This document shows positions 17,251 to 26,707 of a DNA stretch of 64,000 nt, in pieces. Position 1 is the first letter of the stretch; every line of letters begins with the position of its first letter. The DNA comes from Thermomicrobiales bacterium (GTDB taxonomy: Bacteria; Chloroflexota; Chloroflexia; Thermomicrobiales; UBA6265), in contig JAGQGU010000006.1 in assembly GCA_020432165.1 (NCBI GenBank), positions 85,166 through 149,165 of the forward strand, in the 5' to 3' direction. The notes under the pieces are model-generated. The model saw only the letters and a program-made list of their open reading frames with translations. It made no database searches and was not told the origin of the DNA. A program made the translations under genes and the position numbers.

Positions 17251-17294
17251 CGATGAAACGAGCCCAGGCTGTTTGGCCTGGGCTCGTTTCATCG
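17251..17294 (-). terminator. 19-bp perfect hairpin after the MFS pair
   Basis: Bases 17251-17269 pair perfectly with 17276-17294 around a 6-base loop (TGTTTG). The stem core is GAAACGAGCCCAGGC. It begins 6 bases past the stop of the minus-strand MFS gene. No long T-run follows, but the stem is very stable. Confidence 0.75.
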
Positions 17295-17299
17295 CGCAA

Positions 17300-18496
17300 C
17301 TACAGTATATCTGCGGGTTTTGGCGTGTCTCCTCGCACCAGAACCATCTGTGTTGCGAGCAACAACATGACGCCAAGCACCATGATCACCGGAATGATCG
17401 CGAATCCTGCCCGGTCAGCCAACCAACCCGAGATGAATGGCAGAACCGAGAAGGCGATCGTCGATGCGCTCACCATGTATCCGACCGCGTGCTGGCTGAC
17501 CGCCGGACCAAACCGATTGGCAGTGATGGTCATTGCAATCGGGAAGATGCTGGCGATGCCGACACCGATGAGCGCGATACCGACAATGGACAGCGGCAAG
17601 GAGGGTGGAATCATTGCCAATGCACCAGCCAGGACAACGGCGGTCGATACTCGCTGGATGCGGATCGGTGTCGCATTCGGCCAGATGATAGGAATCAATA
17701 TGCGTCCACCAGTGAGGCCGATCCAGTAAAGCGCAACACCGAGAGCAGCCTTGCTGGTGCTGACGTCGAAGCGATTGACCAGGATTGAGGCCGTCCATAG
17801 CGATGCCAGACACTCGATCACCGCCCCGCCCATCATCATGAGTAGGCTGAGTTGTACTCGAGGCATGCGCAGCACCTGGGCTCCGCTAACGGCCGTTGAC
17901 TGTTCGTCGTGGTGTGATTCCTCGGCGTCGGGATCCGCGGCCCAGTGACCGCGGGTGACCACAAAGATCAGCGCCATGATCCAGATGATGAAAGCCACGG
18001 AGGCATATCCCCACCGCCAGCTCTGGCCCATTCCGAAGATGATCGCCATCAGGAAAGGACCAACCAGCGCCCCGACACCATAGAAGGCATGCAGCCAGCT
18101 CATATACCGCGGTGGCAGGTTTTGCGCGGCAAAGAGGTTGAGCGCAGCATCGATGGCACCGCTACCGCTGGCGATCAACGCCACGGCCGGGATGAGGAAC
18201 CAGAAGTTTGGCGAAAGCGCATACCAGGTTAGCCCCGTGCCTACCAGGATAGTGCTATAGATCAGGAGCATGCCTGTTCCGATCCGATGGAGGATCGTTC
18301 CCAGCAACGCGCTACTGAGCATATAGGCCAATGCGCCCGGTATATTGAGGATGCCAACGTAGGCGTTGGGAACGCCGAATTCTATCCGTAAATCTGGCCA
18401 GGATGTGCCGCCGAGGGCATCGGGCAAGCCAATACTGACGAACGCCGCGAAGACCAGAACGATCATCGCCGCGGAGACGTTTTGTTGTGTTTTCAT
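17300..18496 (-). CDS. MFS transporter (second of a tandem pair)
   Basis: This is a 398-residue, twelve-helix major facilitator protein. The N-terminal helix carries FVSIGLPDALGG, shared with the paralogue upstream. The 2-3 loop has LHRIGTGMLL, a weak version of the G-x-x-x-D-R-x-G-R/K MFS signature, and the fifth helix has GAIDAALNLFAAQ with a following WLHAFYGVGALVGP. This matches the FucP/YbjJ-like sugar or drug permease branch; the substrate cannot be read from sequence. It begins two bases after the stop of the upstream MFS gene, so the two are co-translated or coupled, and a strong hairpin ends the unit. Two linked half-duplicates suggest related substrates or a heteromeric function. 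Confidence 0.85.
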   Translation of the reverse strand: MKTQQNVSAAMIVLVFAAFVSIGLPDALGGTSWPDLRIEFGVPNAYVGILNIPGALAYMLSSALLGTILHRIGTGMLLIYSTILVGTGLTWYALSPNFWFLIPAVALIASGSGAIDAALNLFAAQNLPPRYMSWLHAFYGVGALVGPFLMAIIFGMGQSWRWGYASVAFIIWIMALIFVVTRGHWAADPDAEESHHDEQSTAVSGAQVLRMPRVQLSLLMMMGGAVIECLASLWTASILVNRFDVSTSKAALGVALYWIGLTGGRILIPIIWPNATPIRIQRVSTAVVLAGALAMIPPSLPLSIVGIALIGVGIASIFPIAMTITANRFGPAVSQHAVGYMVSASTIAFSVLPFISGWLADRAGFAIIPVIMVLGVMLLLATQMVLVRGDTPKPADIL

Positions 18497-18498
18497 GA

Positions 18499-19677
18499 TT
18501 AATGCACCGTATCTGCGTGTCCGGTTCGGGACCGGAGCTGGGATTCCAGAATGACAGCCACCACGGCGAAGGCCGCGATGACGATGGGGATGGCAGTGAG
18601 GGTGGTGCTATCGGCGATGACGCCGGCCAGGCTCGGGATGACAGCGATACCGGCAGTGGCAGCACTCACCTGGAATCCGATGGTGTGAATGGCGACTTCG
18701 CGACCATAGCGGTGCGGGGTGAGGGTCATCAAATTCGGGAACATCGGGGCATTGCCGAGTCCGAAGAGAACCACACCACATTTCGTCATCCATGCAGCAT
18801 CCGGGATCATGATGAGTGCGGCAATCAGCATGGTAATCACGCCGCCCTGAACGATCCTTGCCGTCGGTACCCGGTGGAAAATCACCGGGATCACGATGCG
18901 ACCAAGACCTACTGCTCCCCAGTACAGGCCAGCCCAAACGCCCGCTACGGATGCCGATTCGCCGAAACGCTCACGCAGCAGCGTCGCCGCCCAGTATCCT
19001 ACTGAACTCTCGATACCGCACATAAAGAAGAAGAGCGAGATCTGCAACCACACCAGGGGCATACGCAGGACGCTGACAGCAGGTATACGGCTCGCTTCAT
19101 CAACGGCGTGGGTGGATTCATCCCACCCGTTCATACGCAGGACAAAGATGACACCGAGCGTGAGCGTGATGGTGGCGACAATTGCATAACCCCAACGCCA
19201 GCTGGCTCCGGCATTCAGCGTGCCTGCCATGATGAATGGCCCGATCATGGCCCCCAGCCCGAAGAAGGCATGGAGCCAGTTCATCACCTTGTTGCTGTAA
19301 TGCTCGGCAGCATAGAAATTCAGACCCGCATCGACAGCACCGCTACCGAAACCGACACAAATTGCCACCAGCGGCAGGAGCCAGAAGGAGGGAGAGATGG
19401 CATAGCCGAACAAGCCGGCGGCCACCAGTAAGGTGCTGAAGGCAAGCGTTTTGCCAACACCGATACGGGCCAGAATGCTGCCGCTGAATGCCGCCGAGCT
19501 AAAATAGCCAATCGAACCAAAGATGAGGATGATACCCAGGTCCTTGAGGCTACGGTCAAAATCGAGCCGCATTTCCGGCCAGGCAACACCAAGCACGGCA
19601 TCGGGGAAACCGATACTGATGAACGCGCAGAAGACGATTACCATCATCAATTTGGATTGTGTCTTCGCGCTTGGCAT
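18499..19677 (-). CDS. MFS transporter (first of a tandem pair)
   Basis: The 392-residue, twelve-helix protein is paralogous to the gene that follows it. It shares FISIGFPDAVLGVAWPEMR at the first helix, ILARIGVGKTLAFS in the loop 2-3 position, and GAVDAGLNFYAAEHYSNKVMNWLHAFFGLGAMIGP cut at the same place (quoted in parts: GAVDAGLNFYAAEH and WLHAFFGLGAMIGP). Both lack the full loop 2-3 Asp-Arg signature. The ATG start at 19677 has no clear ribosome site, so it may be read from a leaderless or weak signal. The gene before it (19837-20652) is on the same strand, 159 bases away, and belongs to the two-component unit. The substrate is unknown. Confidence 0.85.
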   Translation of the reverse strand: MPSAKTQSKLMMVIVFCAFISIGFPDAVLGVAWPEMRLDFDRSLKDLGIILIFGSIGYFSSAAFSGSILARIGVGKTLAFSTLLVAAGLFGYAISPSFWLLPLVAICVGFGSGAVDAGLNFYAAEHYSNKVMNWLHAFFGLGAMIGPFIMAGTLNAGASWRWGYAIVATITLTLGVIFVLRMNGWDESTHAVDEASRIPAVSVLRMPLVWLQISLFFFMCGIESSVGYWAATLLRERFGESASVAGVWAGLYWGAVGLGRIVIPVIFHRVPTARIVQGGVITMLIAALIMIPDAAWMTKCGVVLFGLGNAPMFPNLMTLTPHRYGREVAIHTIGFQVSAATAGIAVIPSLAGVIADSTTLTAIPIVIAAFAVVAVILESQLRSRTGHADTVH

Positions 19678-19836
19678 GTATGGTTATCGGTCTGGTAAAC
19701 AAAGCAAGTTGCAGAAGCGCAACTCGCATCATCATAGACGCGAATGTGCCGAATGTGTAGCGAAAACCGGGCCGATTGTTCGACCCGGGGGAGAAGTTAT
19801 TCGTGCGGAGTTGAGGGACCGCCTGATTTCCGCATC

Positions 19837-20652
19837 CTATGATGCATAGGCAGCTGTATCGGTGTCCCTTTGGGTCCTGGTGAGGTAGATCACCAGCCAC
19901 ATGATGACCACCAGAAAGATGAGGCTCGTCGCCATTGTACCGAGTCCCAAACCACCATCGCCCGGTGCCTGCGACAGGTAGTCCCCCAGCGATGCTCCCA
20001 GTGGACGGGTGAGAATGTAAGTAAGCCAAAATGCCGCGGTCGCGTTCAGACCCAACTGGCTATATGCGAGTCCGATCACAGCGATAATCGCCATGAACAG
20101 CAGGAGCGATGCGCGGTACCCAAGATTCCACTGTTCTGCCACGAGATCACCCGTGGCCGTGCCCAATGCGAAGGTGAAGAGCACCGTGAGCCAGTAGAAG
20201 AGTTCGCGCCTCGGGGTGGTGATCGAGTGGATCGAGATGGTGCCTTCGACGCGTAGCCACAACATCATGGTTCCGAGCAGGACGATGGCGAAGACAACAC
20301 TGGATGTTACGAGTGGCACACCGAGATTGTCGGTGAGGTTATCGGTGATCAGTGTACCGACGATGCTAATGAGGACCACGGCTACCCAGTAGACGATCGG
20401 CACATACTCCTTCCTGCTGAACTGAATCGCCAGGGCGACCAGAAGCAGTGCTCCCATAACCACCGATGTGCCATTGAGACCAAGACTCATTTTCTCATTG
20501 AGATAGTCTGCCGCAGTCTCGCCGATAGTGGTGCAGAGCACCTTGATAATCCAGAAGAATGCCGTTACCGCGGGTACTTTATTAGCGATGTTGACCTTGC
20601 TTTCAGCAATCGACTGTGGTGACTGAGAAAGCTCGACGGTTGGTATGCTCAT
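19837..20652 (-). CDS. COG4705-type multi-pass membrane protein
   Basis: The product is 271 residues with about eight membrane helices. It has two similar halves, each holding the element T-x-G-E/D-x-x-A/V (TTIGETAADYLNEK and TATGDLVAEQWNLGY), plus SLGDYLSQAPGDGGLGLG and GTLITDNLTDNLGV. Repeated Asp/Glu motifs in membrane helices of this family suggest an ion- or small-molecule-handling protein, but the activity is unknown to me. The ATG at 20652 is chosen because AGGAG lies upstream; the longer frame has no family-like sequence. It follows the sensor kinase gene by 104 bases on the same strand, and such proteins are often found next to OmpR-type two-component systems. It may be a target or accessory of that system. 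Confidence 0.72.
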   Translation of the reverse strand: MSIPTVELSQSPQSIAESKVNIANKVPAVTAFFWIIKVLCTTIGETAADYLNEKMSLGLNGTSVVMGALLLVALAIQFSRKEYVPIVYWVAVVLISIVGTLITDNLTDNLGVPLVTSSVVFAIVLLGTMMLWLRVEGTISIHSITTPRRELFYWLTVLFTFALGTATGDLVAEQWNLGYRASLLLFMAIIAVIGLAYSQLGLNATAAFWLTYILTRPLGASLGDYLSQAPGDGGLGLGTMATSLIFLVVIMWLVIYLTRTQRDTDTAAYAS

Positions 20653-20756
20653 GAAACACTCCTGTCCTTGCGTGTGATGCCCGCTCGGTGAGACCAGCGG
20701 ATCCGAATCGCCATGATTGGACCGCTGGATCATCGATGGAAAGGAGCGTAATGGGG

Positions 20757-22178
20757 CTACATGAAATCGGGATGAACCTGCGCCGCGAGGTTTTCAGCAT
20801 CCGGGAACCGAAGGAAAAAGGTGGTGCCCTGATCAAGTTCGCTGGTGATGGTGATCTCACCGCCATGAGCATCCACAATGGATTTAACGATCGCCAGCCC
20901 GAGCCCCGCACCACCCGAATCGCGACTGCGCGACGGGTCTACTCGATAGAATCGCTCGAAGATTCGTTCATGATGCTCAGGGGGGATGCCTCTACCGGTG
21001 TCTCGTACCCAGATCTCGGTGGCCACAGAAGTGTGGCGACACCCGAGGGTGATCACATCCTGAGGATCACTATGCAGTAACGCGTTATCCATCAGATTCA
21101 CCAGAAGCTGAATCAGAAGATCTGGATCAAGATAGGCATCCACAGACTCTATTTCGAAGGCGATGCCGATGGCGCGCTCGGCGGCGACGTCTTCATATTG
21201 CTCGCCGATGGATCGGAGAATCTCATGAACAGCTACCTCACTTCTCTCCGGCACCAGGCCATGATGATCGGATCGTGTCAGACTCAGCAATGAATCCACA
21301 AGGCGCGATAGACGCGCCACATCGACATCAAGTTCGGTCAGGACCGCGCGATAGTCTTCGGCTTCTCGGGGACGTGAAAGGGCCAGATCAATGCGACTTC
21401 GCAACAGACTTAACGGTGTGCGCAGCTCATGCGAAGCAGTGCTGGAGAACTGACGCTGCCGTGTGAAAGCATTTTCCATGCGCGCCAACATATCGTTGAA
21501 GGTCTGTGCCAACCGTCCCCGTTCATCATTTGGCAGATCCAGATCCAGGCGTGCACCAAGATCGGTGTCACTAATGGATGCTGCCAGATTGGTGATTTCT
21601 GCTATCGGTTGTAGGGCACGCCCGGCAACGACATACCCGGCAGCAACCGCAGCAATAATGATTCCCGGCGCGAGGAGTAACAGTGAGATCTGGACAATGC
21701 CGAGGAGATCGTCGATATCATCACGCGAAATACCTGTTTGCAGAACGGCGATAACTGCGCCCGCGTTATCGGTGACAGGTAAGGTGACATACACCATCGT
21801 TTGGTCGTCGATTTCGCCAAGCGCCAGAGGTTCATCGCCTTCATTCGCACGTTGAACGAGACTAATATCGACCGGAATTGAGGCGACGGAATTCCCCGGA
21901 TCCTGAATGATGGTTCCATCCGAATTAAGGATGCGGACGAAGCGCTCGGAATTCTGAAGATCGGTAAGTGTCGATGATTCCAGTTTCAGCGGTAAGTTCT
22001 GACCACGGAGCGTGGCTACAGTCAATCGCCCTTGCGATGCGACCTGTTCATCGAAGTTGGCGAACAGGAAATAGCGGAGACCTCCATAGAGCATGGCTCC
22101 AAAGACGACGAGACAAAGAAAGAGGAGGCCGGCGTTCCAGACCGTAAGGTGCCATCGAATTGGGAGTTTGCGAGTCAT
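20757..22178 (-). CDS. Sensor histidine kinase of an OmpR-type two-component system
   Basis: The 473-residue membrane kinase has TM1 at about 13-37, an extracellular sensor loop of about 120 residues, TM2 at about 160-185 and a HAMP domain at about 185-238. The HisKA phospho-acceptor is His in ASHELRTPLSLLRSR. The HATPase_c domain follows, with N-box LVNLMDNALLHS, G1 DTGRGIPPEHHERIFERFYR and G2 GGAGLGLAIVKSIVDAHGG. Its ATG overlaps the response regulator stop in ATGA (22175-22178), so the pair is translationally coupled. It is divergent from dedA and uppP. I infer that the system senses envelope stress or cationic or cell-wall-active compounds; the sequence does not show the ligand. Confidence 0.93.
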   Translation of the reverse strand: MTRKLPIRWHLTVWNAGLLFLCLVVFGAMLYGGLRYFLFANFDEQVASQGRLTVATLRGQNLPLKLESSTLTDLQNSERFVRILNSDGTIIQDPGNSVASIPVDISLVQRANEGDEPLALGEIDDQTMVYVTLPVTDNAGAVIAVLQTGISRDDIDDLLGIVQISLLLLAPGIIIAAVAAGYVVAGRALQPIAEITNLAASISDTDLGARLDLDLPNDERGRLAQTFNDMLARMENAFTRQRQFSSTASHELRTPLSLLRSRIDLALSRPREAEDYRAVLTELDVDVARLSRLVDSLLSLTRSDHHGLVPERSEVAVHEILRSIGEQYEDVAAERAIGIAFEIESVDAYLDPDLLIQLLVNLMDNALLHSDPQDVITLGCRHTSVATEIWVRDTGRGIPPEHHERIFERFYRVDPSRSRDSGGAGLGLAIVKSIVDAHGGEITITSELDQGTTFFLRFPDAENLAAQVHPDFM

Positions 22179-22852
22179 GAGATGGTCTTTGGCATACGGT
22201 AGCCTACTCCCCGCACTGTCATTATGAGTGTTCCAGGTTGAGCATCTCCGAGTTTCTTGCGCAGGGTACGAATGTGTACGTCAATCACATTCGTGGTGTT
22301 GAGAAAATCATAGTCCCATACATGATTGGCGATCATATCTCTGGTGACTACCCGCCCGGCGTTCTTCATGAGATATTCAAGAATCCCAAACTCTTTACGC
22401 GTTAATGCTATTGGTTCGTTATCTTTCCAGACATACATGCCGATCGGATCCAGGTGGATATTCAGCACCTCCAGATGAGCATTCGGCACCGTCGCCGGAC
22501 GTCGTGTCAGCGCGCGGAGTCGCGCCATAAGTTCTGCCAGTGCAAACGGCTTGAGGAGGTAGTCATCGGCACCAGCATCGAGTCCCTCGACCCGATCCTC
22601 AATGGATGATTTGGCCGTCAGCAACAGAATAGGGACACTGTATTTCAACTTGCGCACTCGCCGGCACACATCGAGCCCGTTCATGCCTGGCAGCATCACA
22701 TCCAGGATGACGATATCCAGCGAGATGGATGTGAGGACAGAAATTGCGTCCTCACCGGTTCCCGCCACTTCCACCGTGTGGCCTTCTTCCGTCAATGCGC
22801 GTTTGATGAGTGATGCCAGTCGAGCCTCGTCTTCAACAATGAGTACCTTCAT
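22175..22852 (-). CDS. OmpR/PhoB-family response regulator
   Basis: This protein has 225 residues. The receiver domain (1-115) has acidic residues VEDE at 7-10, phospho-acceptor Asp51 in IVILDVMLPG, and Lys in LLKPFAL. The winged-helix DNA-binding domain covers about 128-222 (LTRKEFGILEYL, then a recognition region VIDVHIRTLRKKLG). Such regulators bind 11-base-spaced direct repeats as dimers, and such repeats are present just upstream (22932-22985). The start is ATG after a GAGGC ribosome site. It is the first gene of the minus-strand unit RR, kinase, COG4705 membrane protein. It faces dedA across a 286-base divergent promoter. Confidence 0.94.
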   Translation of the reverse strand: MKVLIVEDEARLASLIKRALTEEGHTVEVAGTGEDAISVLTSISLDIVILDVMLPGMNGLDVCRRVRKLKYSVPILLLTAKSSIEDRVEGLDAGADDYLLKPFALAELMARLRALTRRPATVPNAHLEVLNIHLDPIGMYVWKDNEPIALTRKEFGILEYLMKNAGRVVTRDMIANHVWDYDFLNTTNVIDVHIRTLRKKLGDAQPGTLIMTVRGVGYRMPKTIS

Positions 22853-22931
22853 GCTTGCCTCGTTTCTGACAGATCTCGATAGCGCTTGCGGATTTGGCTG
22901 GTTGATTCTGGGGTCAATGGTGATTGTTGTG

Positions 22932-22985
22932 GATGAAGTTTTGATGAAGTTGCTATAGGAGGGTGAACTTCATCCAGATTTCATG
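22932..22985. promoter_or_regulatory. Candidate response-regulator boxes in the divergent promoter
   Basis: GATGAAGTT occurs at 22932-22940 and again at 22943-22951, an 11-base period on the plus strand. The minus strand carries GATGAAGTT at 22974-22966 and a related TGAAAT about 11 bases before it. Direct repeats at one helical turn are the usual binding pattern of PhoB/OmpR regulators. The position between the regulator gene and dedA fits control of both directions. Confidence 0.6.
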
Positions 22986-23138
22986 TCCGATTGATAGTAT
23001 CCGTGGGCAGGATCTGTCAAAGTTCTCACGCCGCTGTGGTGTGAAGCTGGGCAGAGGATGTATGGCTTGCTTCGGAAGATAAGTGTCTGGTAGTAGTCCG
23101 TTGTTCTTCTGGAGCATGTACCCAAGGATGATCTTCTG

Positions 23139-23786
23139 GTGTCTGGTTTAGAGAACATGATCATTGATATGGTCAAGTCGTGGTTTGACACGATGGGATG
23201 GTGGGCAATCGTCATTGCCATGGCTATCGAGAGTGCCTGCATCCCTCTCCCGAGCGAGATCACCATGCCTCTCGCCGGATGGCTGATGGTGGCTGAACGC
23301 CACCTGGGATGGCCCGGCGTGTTTGTTGCCGGATTCGATGGAGCTCTGGGAAACCTTATTGGCTCGCTCATTGCCTACTATCTCGGTGTCTATGCCGGAC
23401 GTCCCTTGATCGAACGCTACGGCAAATGGGTGCTTCTTACCGGAAAAGACATTGACCGGGCCGAAGCATTCTTTGAAAACAGGGGTGAATGGGCGGTCTT
23501 CATCTCCAGATTACTCCCCGTTGTGCGGACGTTCATCTCCATTCCTGCAGGTGTTGCCCGTATGTCAGTTTGGAGATTCTCCGTTATGACCTTTGTGGGC
23601 TCGTTCATCTGGTCGATTCCTCTTGTTGCAGTTGGTTACAAATGGGGTCCGGAATGGGAATCTTTCCGCGCACATATGCGTGTTTTGGATTACCCGATCA
23701 TGGCGGTGATAGTGCTCGGTGCCTTGTGGTTTGGATGGCATCGAGTTCAGGATATCCGAACAGCAGCCGAGCTTTCAGGTGATTAA
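23139..23786 (+). CDS. DedA-family membrane protein
   Basis: The 215-residue DedA/SNARE-associated membrane protein carries ESACIPLPSEITMPLAGWLM near the N-terminus and GALGNLIGSLIAYYLG in the middle. It also shows the conserved re-entrant motif FISRLLPVVRTFISIPAGVARM and ends in further membrane helices. Members of this family are needed for membrane homeostasis, and some have been shown to flip undecaprenyl phosphate back across the membrane. The start is GTG at 23139 after AAGGAT; ATG at 23157 is an alternative. uppP starts 34 bases downstream, so the two are probably one operon. One handles the lipid carrier's dephosphorylation and the other, by inference, its return. Confidence 0.9.
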   Translation: MSGLENMIIDMVKSWFDTMGWWAIVIAMAIESACIPLPSEITMPLAGWLMVAERHLGWPGVFVAGFDGALGNLIGSLIAYYLGVYAGRPLIERYGKWVLLTGKDIDRAEAFFENRGEWAVFISRLLPVVRTFISIPAGVARMSVWRFSVMTFVGSFIWSIPLVAVGYKWGPEWESFRAHMRVLDYPIMAVIVLGALWFGWHRVQDIRTAAELSGD

Positions 23787-23819
23787 TCTACTCCCGTTGT
23801 TGGTCGAGAGGGCATCCGC

Positions 23820-24626
23820 ATGCACGATATTCTGATCGCAATCATTCTGGGAATGGTTGAAGGAGTTACCGAGTTCGTTCCGATCTCTTCTACAGGCCAT
23901 CTCATTGTCGTGGGGCATATGCTTGGTTTCACGGGGGATCGGGCAGCGACGTTTGAGATCTTTATCCAGCTGGGTGCCATCCTTGCAGTAGCTGTGATCT
24001 TGCGTGAGCGTATCTTCTCCATTCTCCGACTGGGGCCGGGGACTGGTGCCCAGGGGCGATCCGGTCTGCTATTGGTGATCCTGACCTCCATCCCGGCTGG
24101 TATCGTCGGTCTGCTCCTCAACGGACCGATCAAGCAGCACTTGTTTTCTCCAACCACCGTTGCTATTGGTTGGGGTCTTGGTGGCGTGGCCCTGTTGTTG
24201 ATCGAACACTTCTTGCCACCGATCTCTGTTCAGAGCATGGCGAGGATCAGACCAGTTCATGCCCTTGGCATCGGTCTCAGCCAATGCCTGTCGTTATGGC
24301 CAGGTGTCTCCCGGTCGGCGTCCACGATCGGTGCAGGCATGGTTATGGGCATCGATCGCAAAACCGCAGCCGAGTACTCGTTTCTTGCCGGTTTGCCTCT
24401 TATCACTGCCGCAACACTCTTCGATTTGATCCAGAATCGATCCATGCTGCATCGTGCCGATATCCCGATGTTCGCTGTTGGTTTCTTGACATCGTTCCTT
24501 GCTGGTTGGATCGCGGTGCGCTTCTTCCTTAACCTGCTCAACAAATGGACGCTCCGTCCATTCGCCTGGTATCGCATAGTGGCGTCTCTGGCTCTGCTCG
24601 GATTTATTGTGGCTGGAAAAATCTAG
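23820..24626 (+). CDS. uppP: Undecaprenyl-diphosphatase (BacA/UppP)
   Basis: At 268 residues this is the standard length for UppP. The enzyme removes a phosphate from undecaprenyl diphosphate to regenerate the lipid carrier for cell-wall synthesis, and it gives bacitracin resistance when abundant. The two signature motifs are both present: MVEGVTEFVPISSTGHLI near residue 12, and WPGVSRSASTIGAGMVMGI near 160 (the last Gly of the usual PGVSRSG is Ala). Six to eight hydrophobic helices surround them. It is downstream of dedA on the plus strand and opposite the two-component system, whose regulator boxes lie in the shared upstream region. A strong bidirectional hairpin follows. Confidence 0.95.
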   Translation: MHDILIAIILGMVEGVTEFVPISSTGHLIVVGHMLGFTGDRAATFEIFIQLGAILAVAVILRERIFSILRLGPGTGAQGRSGLLLVILTSIPAGIVGLLLNGPIKQHLFSPTTVAIGWGLGGVALLLIEHFLPPISVQSMARIRPVHALGIGLSQCLSLWPGVSRSASTIGAGMVMGIDRKTAAEYSFLAGLPLITAATLFDLIQNRSMLHRADIPMFAVGFLTSFLAGWIAVRFFLNLLNKWTLRPFAWYRIVASLALLGFIVAGKI

Positions 24627-24642
24627 AGCACGTAGAGAAAAG

Positions 24643-24678
24643 CAACACATCGGGGCGACGTTTCGCCCCGATGTGTTG
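24643..24678. terminator. Bidirectional 16-bp hairpin between uppP and aroF
   Basis: CAACACATCGGGGCGA (24643-24658) pairs perfectly with TCGCCCCGATGTGTTG (24663-24678) around a 4-base loop. It lies between the convergent uppP and aroF genes. The minus-strand flank is T-rich (CTTTTCTC). Confidence 0.9.
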
Positions 24679-24705
24679 TCTGCTTACGGGTTGAGTGTTT
24701 TGCGA

Positions 24706-25749
<1,044 letters not shown>

Positions 25750-25773
25750 GGGAATGGTCTCTTTCTGTGGTGA

Positions 25774-26226
25774 TTACTGGGTGACAGGAATGGCAGCGAT
25801 ATCGACTTCGTCGGTCGATTTCTCACTGGTCAGTTTCTGAATTTCGGCTTCGGATACCGCCCACTCGGGTCGCAGCTTGACCGCGCCCTTGAGATAGACG
25901 TGACGAATCTCGGATGGACTTTTGGTGGTATTCACATGCACCAGTACACGCACGGCTTTCTGCAGGCTGCCAGGAACCTGCATCTCGTGGGTGCACATCA
26001 TGGGTACTTCGGTCCAGCCAAACATACGTGCGGCCGCTGCCGGAAACATGGCGTTCAGATCCGGCGTGGTGCTAAAGACTGCGGAGGCGATATCATCCGA
26101 CTTCAGACCATTGAGCCCAATGAGAACACGCACCAATTCCTGCGTGGCTTCGAGGATATCCTCGGCCGTGTTGGCGGCGGCAGTAGTGGCCCCGCGGATA
26201 CCGCGGCAAACCATCGGCTGGGACAT
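25774..26226 (-). CDS. aroH: Chorismate mutase, AroH class
   Basis: The 150-residue chorismate mutase is of the trimeric AroH barrel class, converting chorismate to prephenate. Family features are CRGIRGATTAAANTAEDI at the N-terminus, the VFSTTPDLNAMFPAAAAR segment, MMCTHEMQVPGSLQKAVRVLVHVNT in parts, and HVYLKGAVKLRPEW near the C-terminus. The Arg of RGIRGAT and the Arg of LRPEW correspond to substrate contacts in the family. The C-terminal tail is about 30 residues longer than the Bacillus enzyme. The start is ATG with CGGAG upstream. It is the first gene of the aroH-aroF unit; no leader peptide or attenuator was recognised upstream. Confidence 0.94.
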   Translation of the reverse strand: MSQPMVCRGIRGATTAAANTAEDILEATQELVRVLIGLNGLKSDDIASAVFSTTPDLNAMFPAAAARMFGWTEVPMMCTHEMQVPGSLQKAVRVLVHVNTTKSPSEIRHVYLKGAVKLRPEWAVSEAEIQKLTSEKSTDEVDIAAIPVTQ

Positions 26227-26353
26227 GCGAAATGTACTCCGGTGTTGGAAAACGAACGGATAGCAGGCGCCATTGCCTCACCACAGATATGGCTGAAGGA
26301 ATGATACCAGCGTATGTGGGTTTTCGGGGTGACCGGGTGAGGAGTGATACGGG

Positions 26354-26707
26354 CTATTTCGCGCTGAGCTCATCAACCCGGAATCGCACAATGCGCTCAA
26401 TCAATTCCCACGGCATTGTCTGATCCAGGGGGAACTGCACCGAACCCTTGCCCTGTTTGTAGCCAGCGAGCTCGGTAGCGAAAGCCTCGTGTCCGGTGGG
26501 AGTGGCATAGAGCCCGATATGTTTGGCATACCCGGCGAAATAGACCAGGGGTTTCTTATTGAGCTTATAGCCCGGCATACCGTAGGAGATGCTCTCCACC
26601 GCCTCCGGTGCAATCTCGCGGACGATGGCGCGGAGACGCTTCAGAATCTCCTGTACGTTGTCAGGAAACTGGGCGATGTAGGCATCGACATCCGTTGTTG
26701 CGTTCAT
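26354..26707 (-). CDS. DUF1801 family protein (YdhG-like)
   Basis: With the start at ATG 26707 the protein has 117 residues. It shows the DUF1801 pattern: DAYIAQFPDNVQEILKRLR, a central ISYGMPGYKLNKKPLVYFAG, HIGLYATP, and a C-terminal SVQFPLDQTMPWELIERIVR. Members of this superfamily are small alpha-beta proteins; one is described as an iron chaperone-like fold (frataxin-like) and most are uncharacterised. I chose this start because it overlaps the stop of the upstream SRPBCC gene as ATGA, a typical coupled arrangement. Both genes probably act together, but their substrate is unknown. Confidence 0.85.
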   Translation of the reverse strand: MNATTDVDAYIAQFPDNVQEILKRLRAIVREIAPEAVESISYGMPGYKLNKKPLVYFAGYAKHIGLYATPTGHEAFATELAGYKQGKGSVQFPLDQTMPWELIERIVRFRVDELSAK

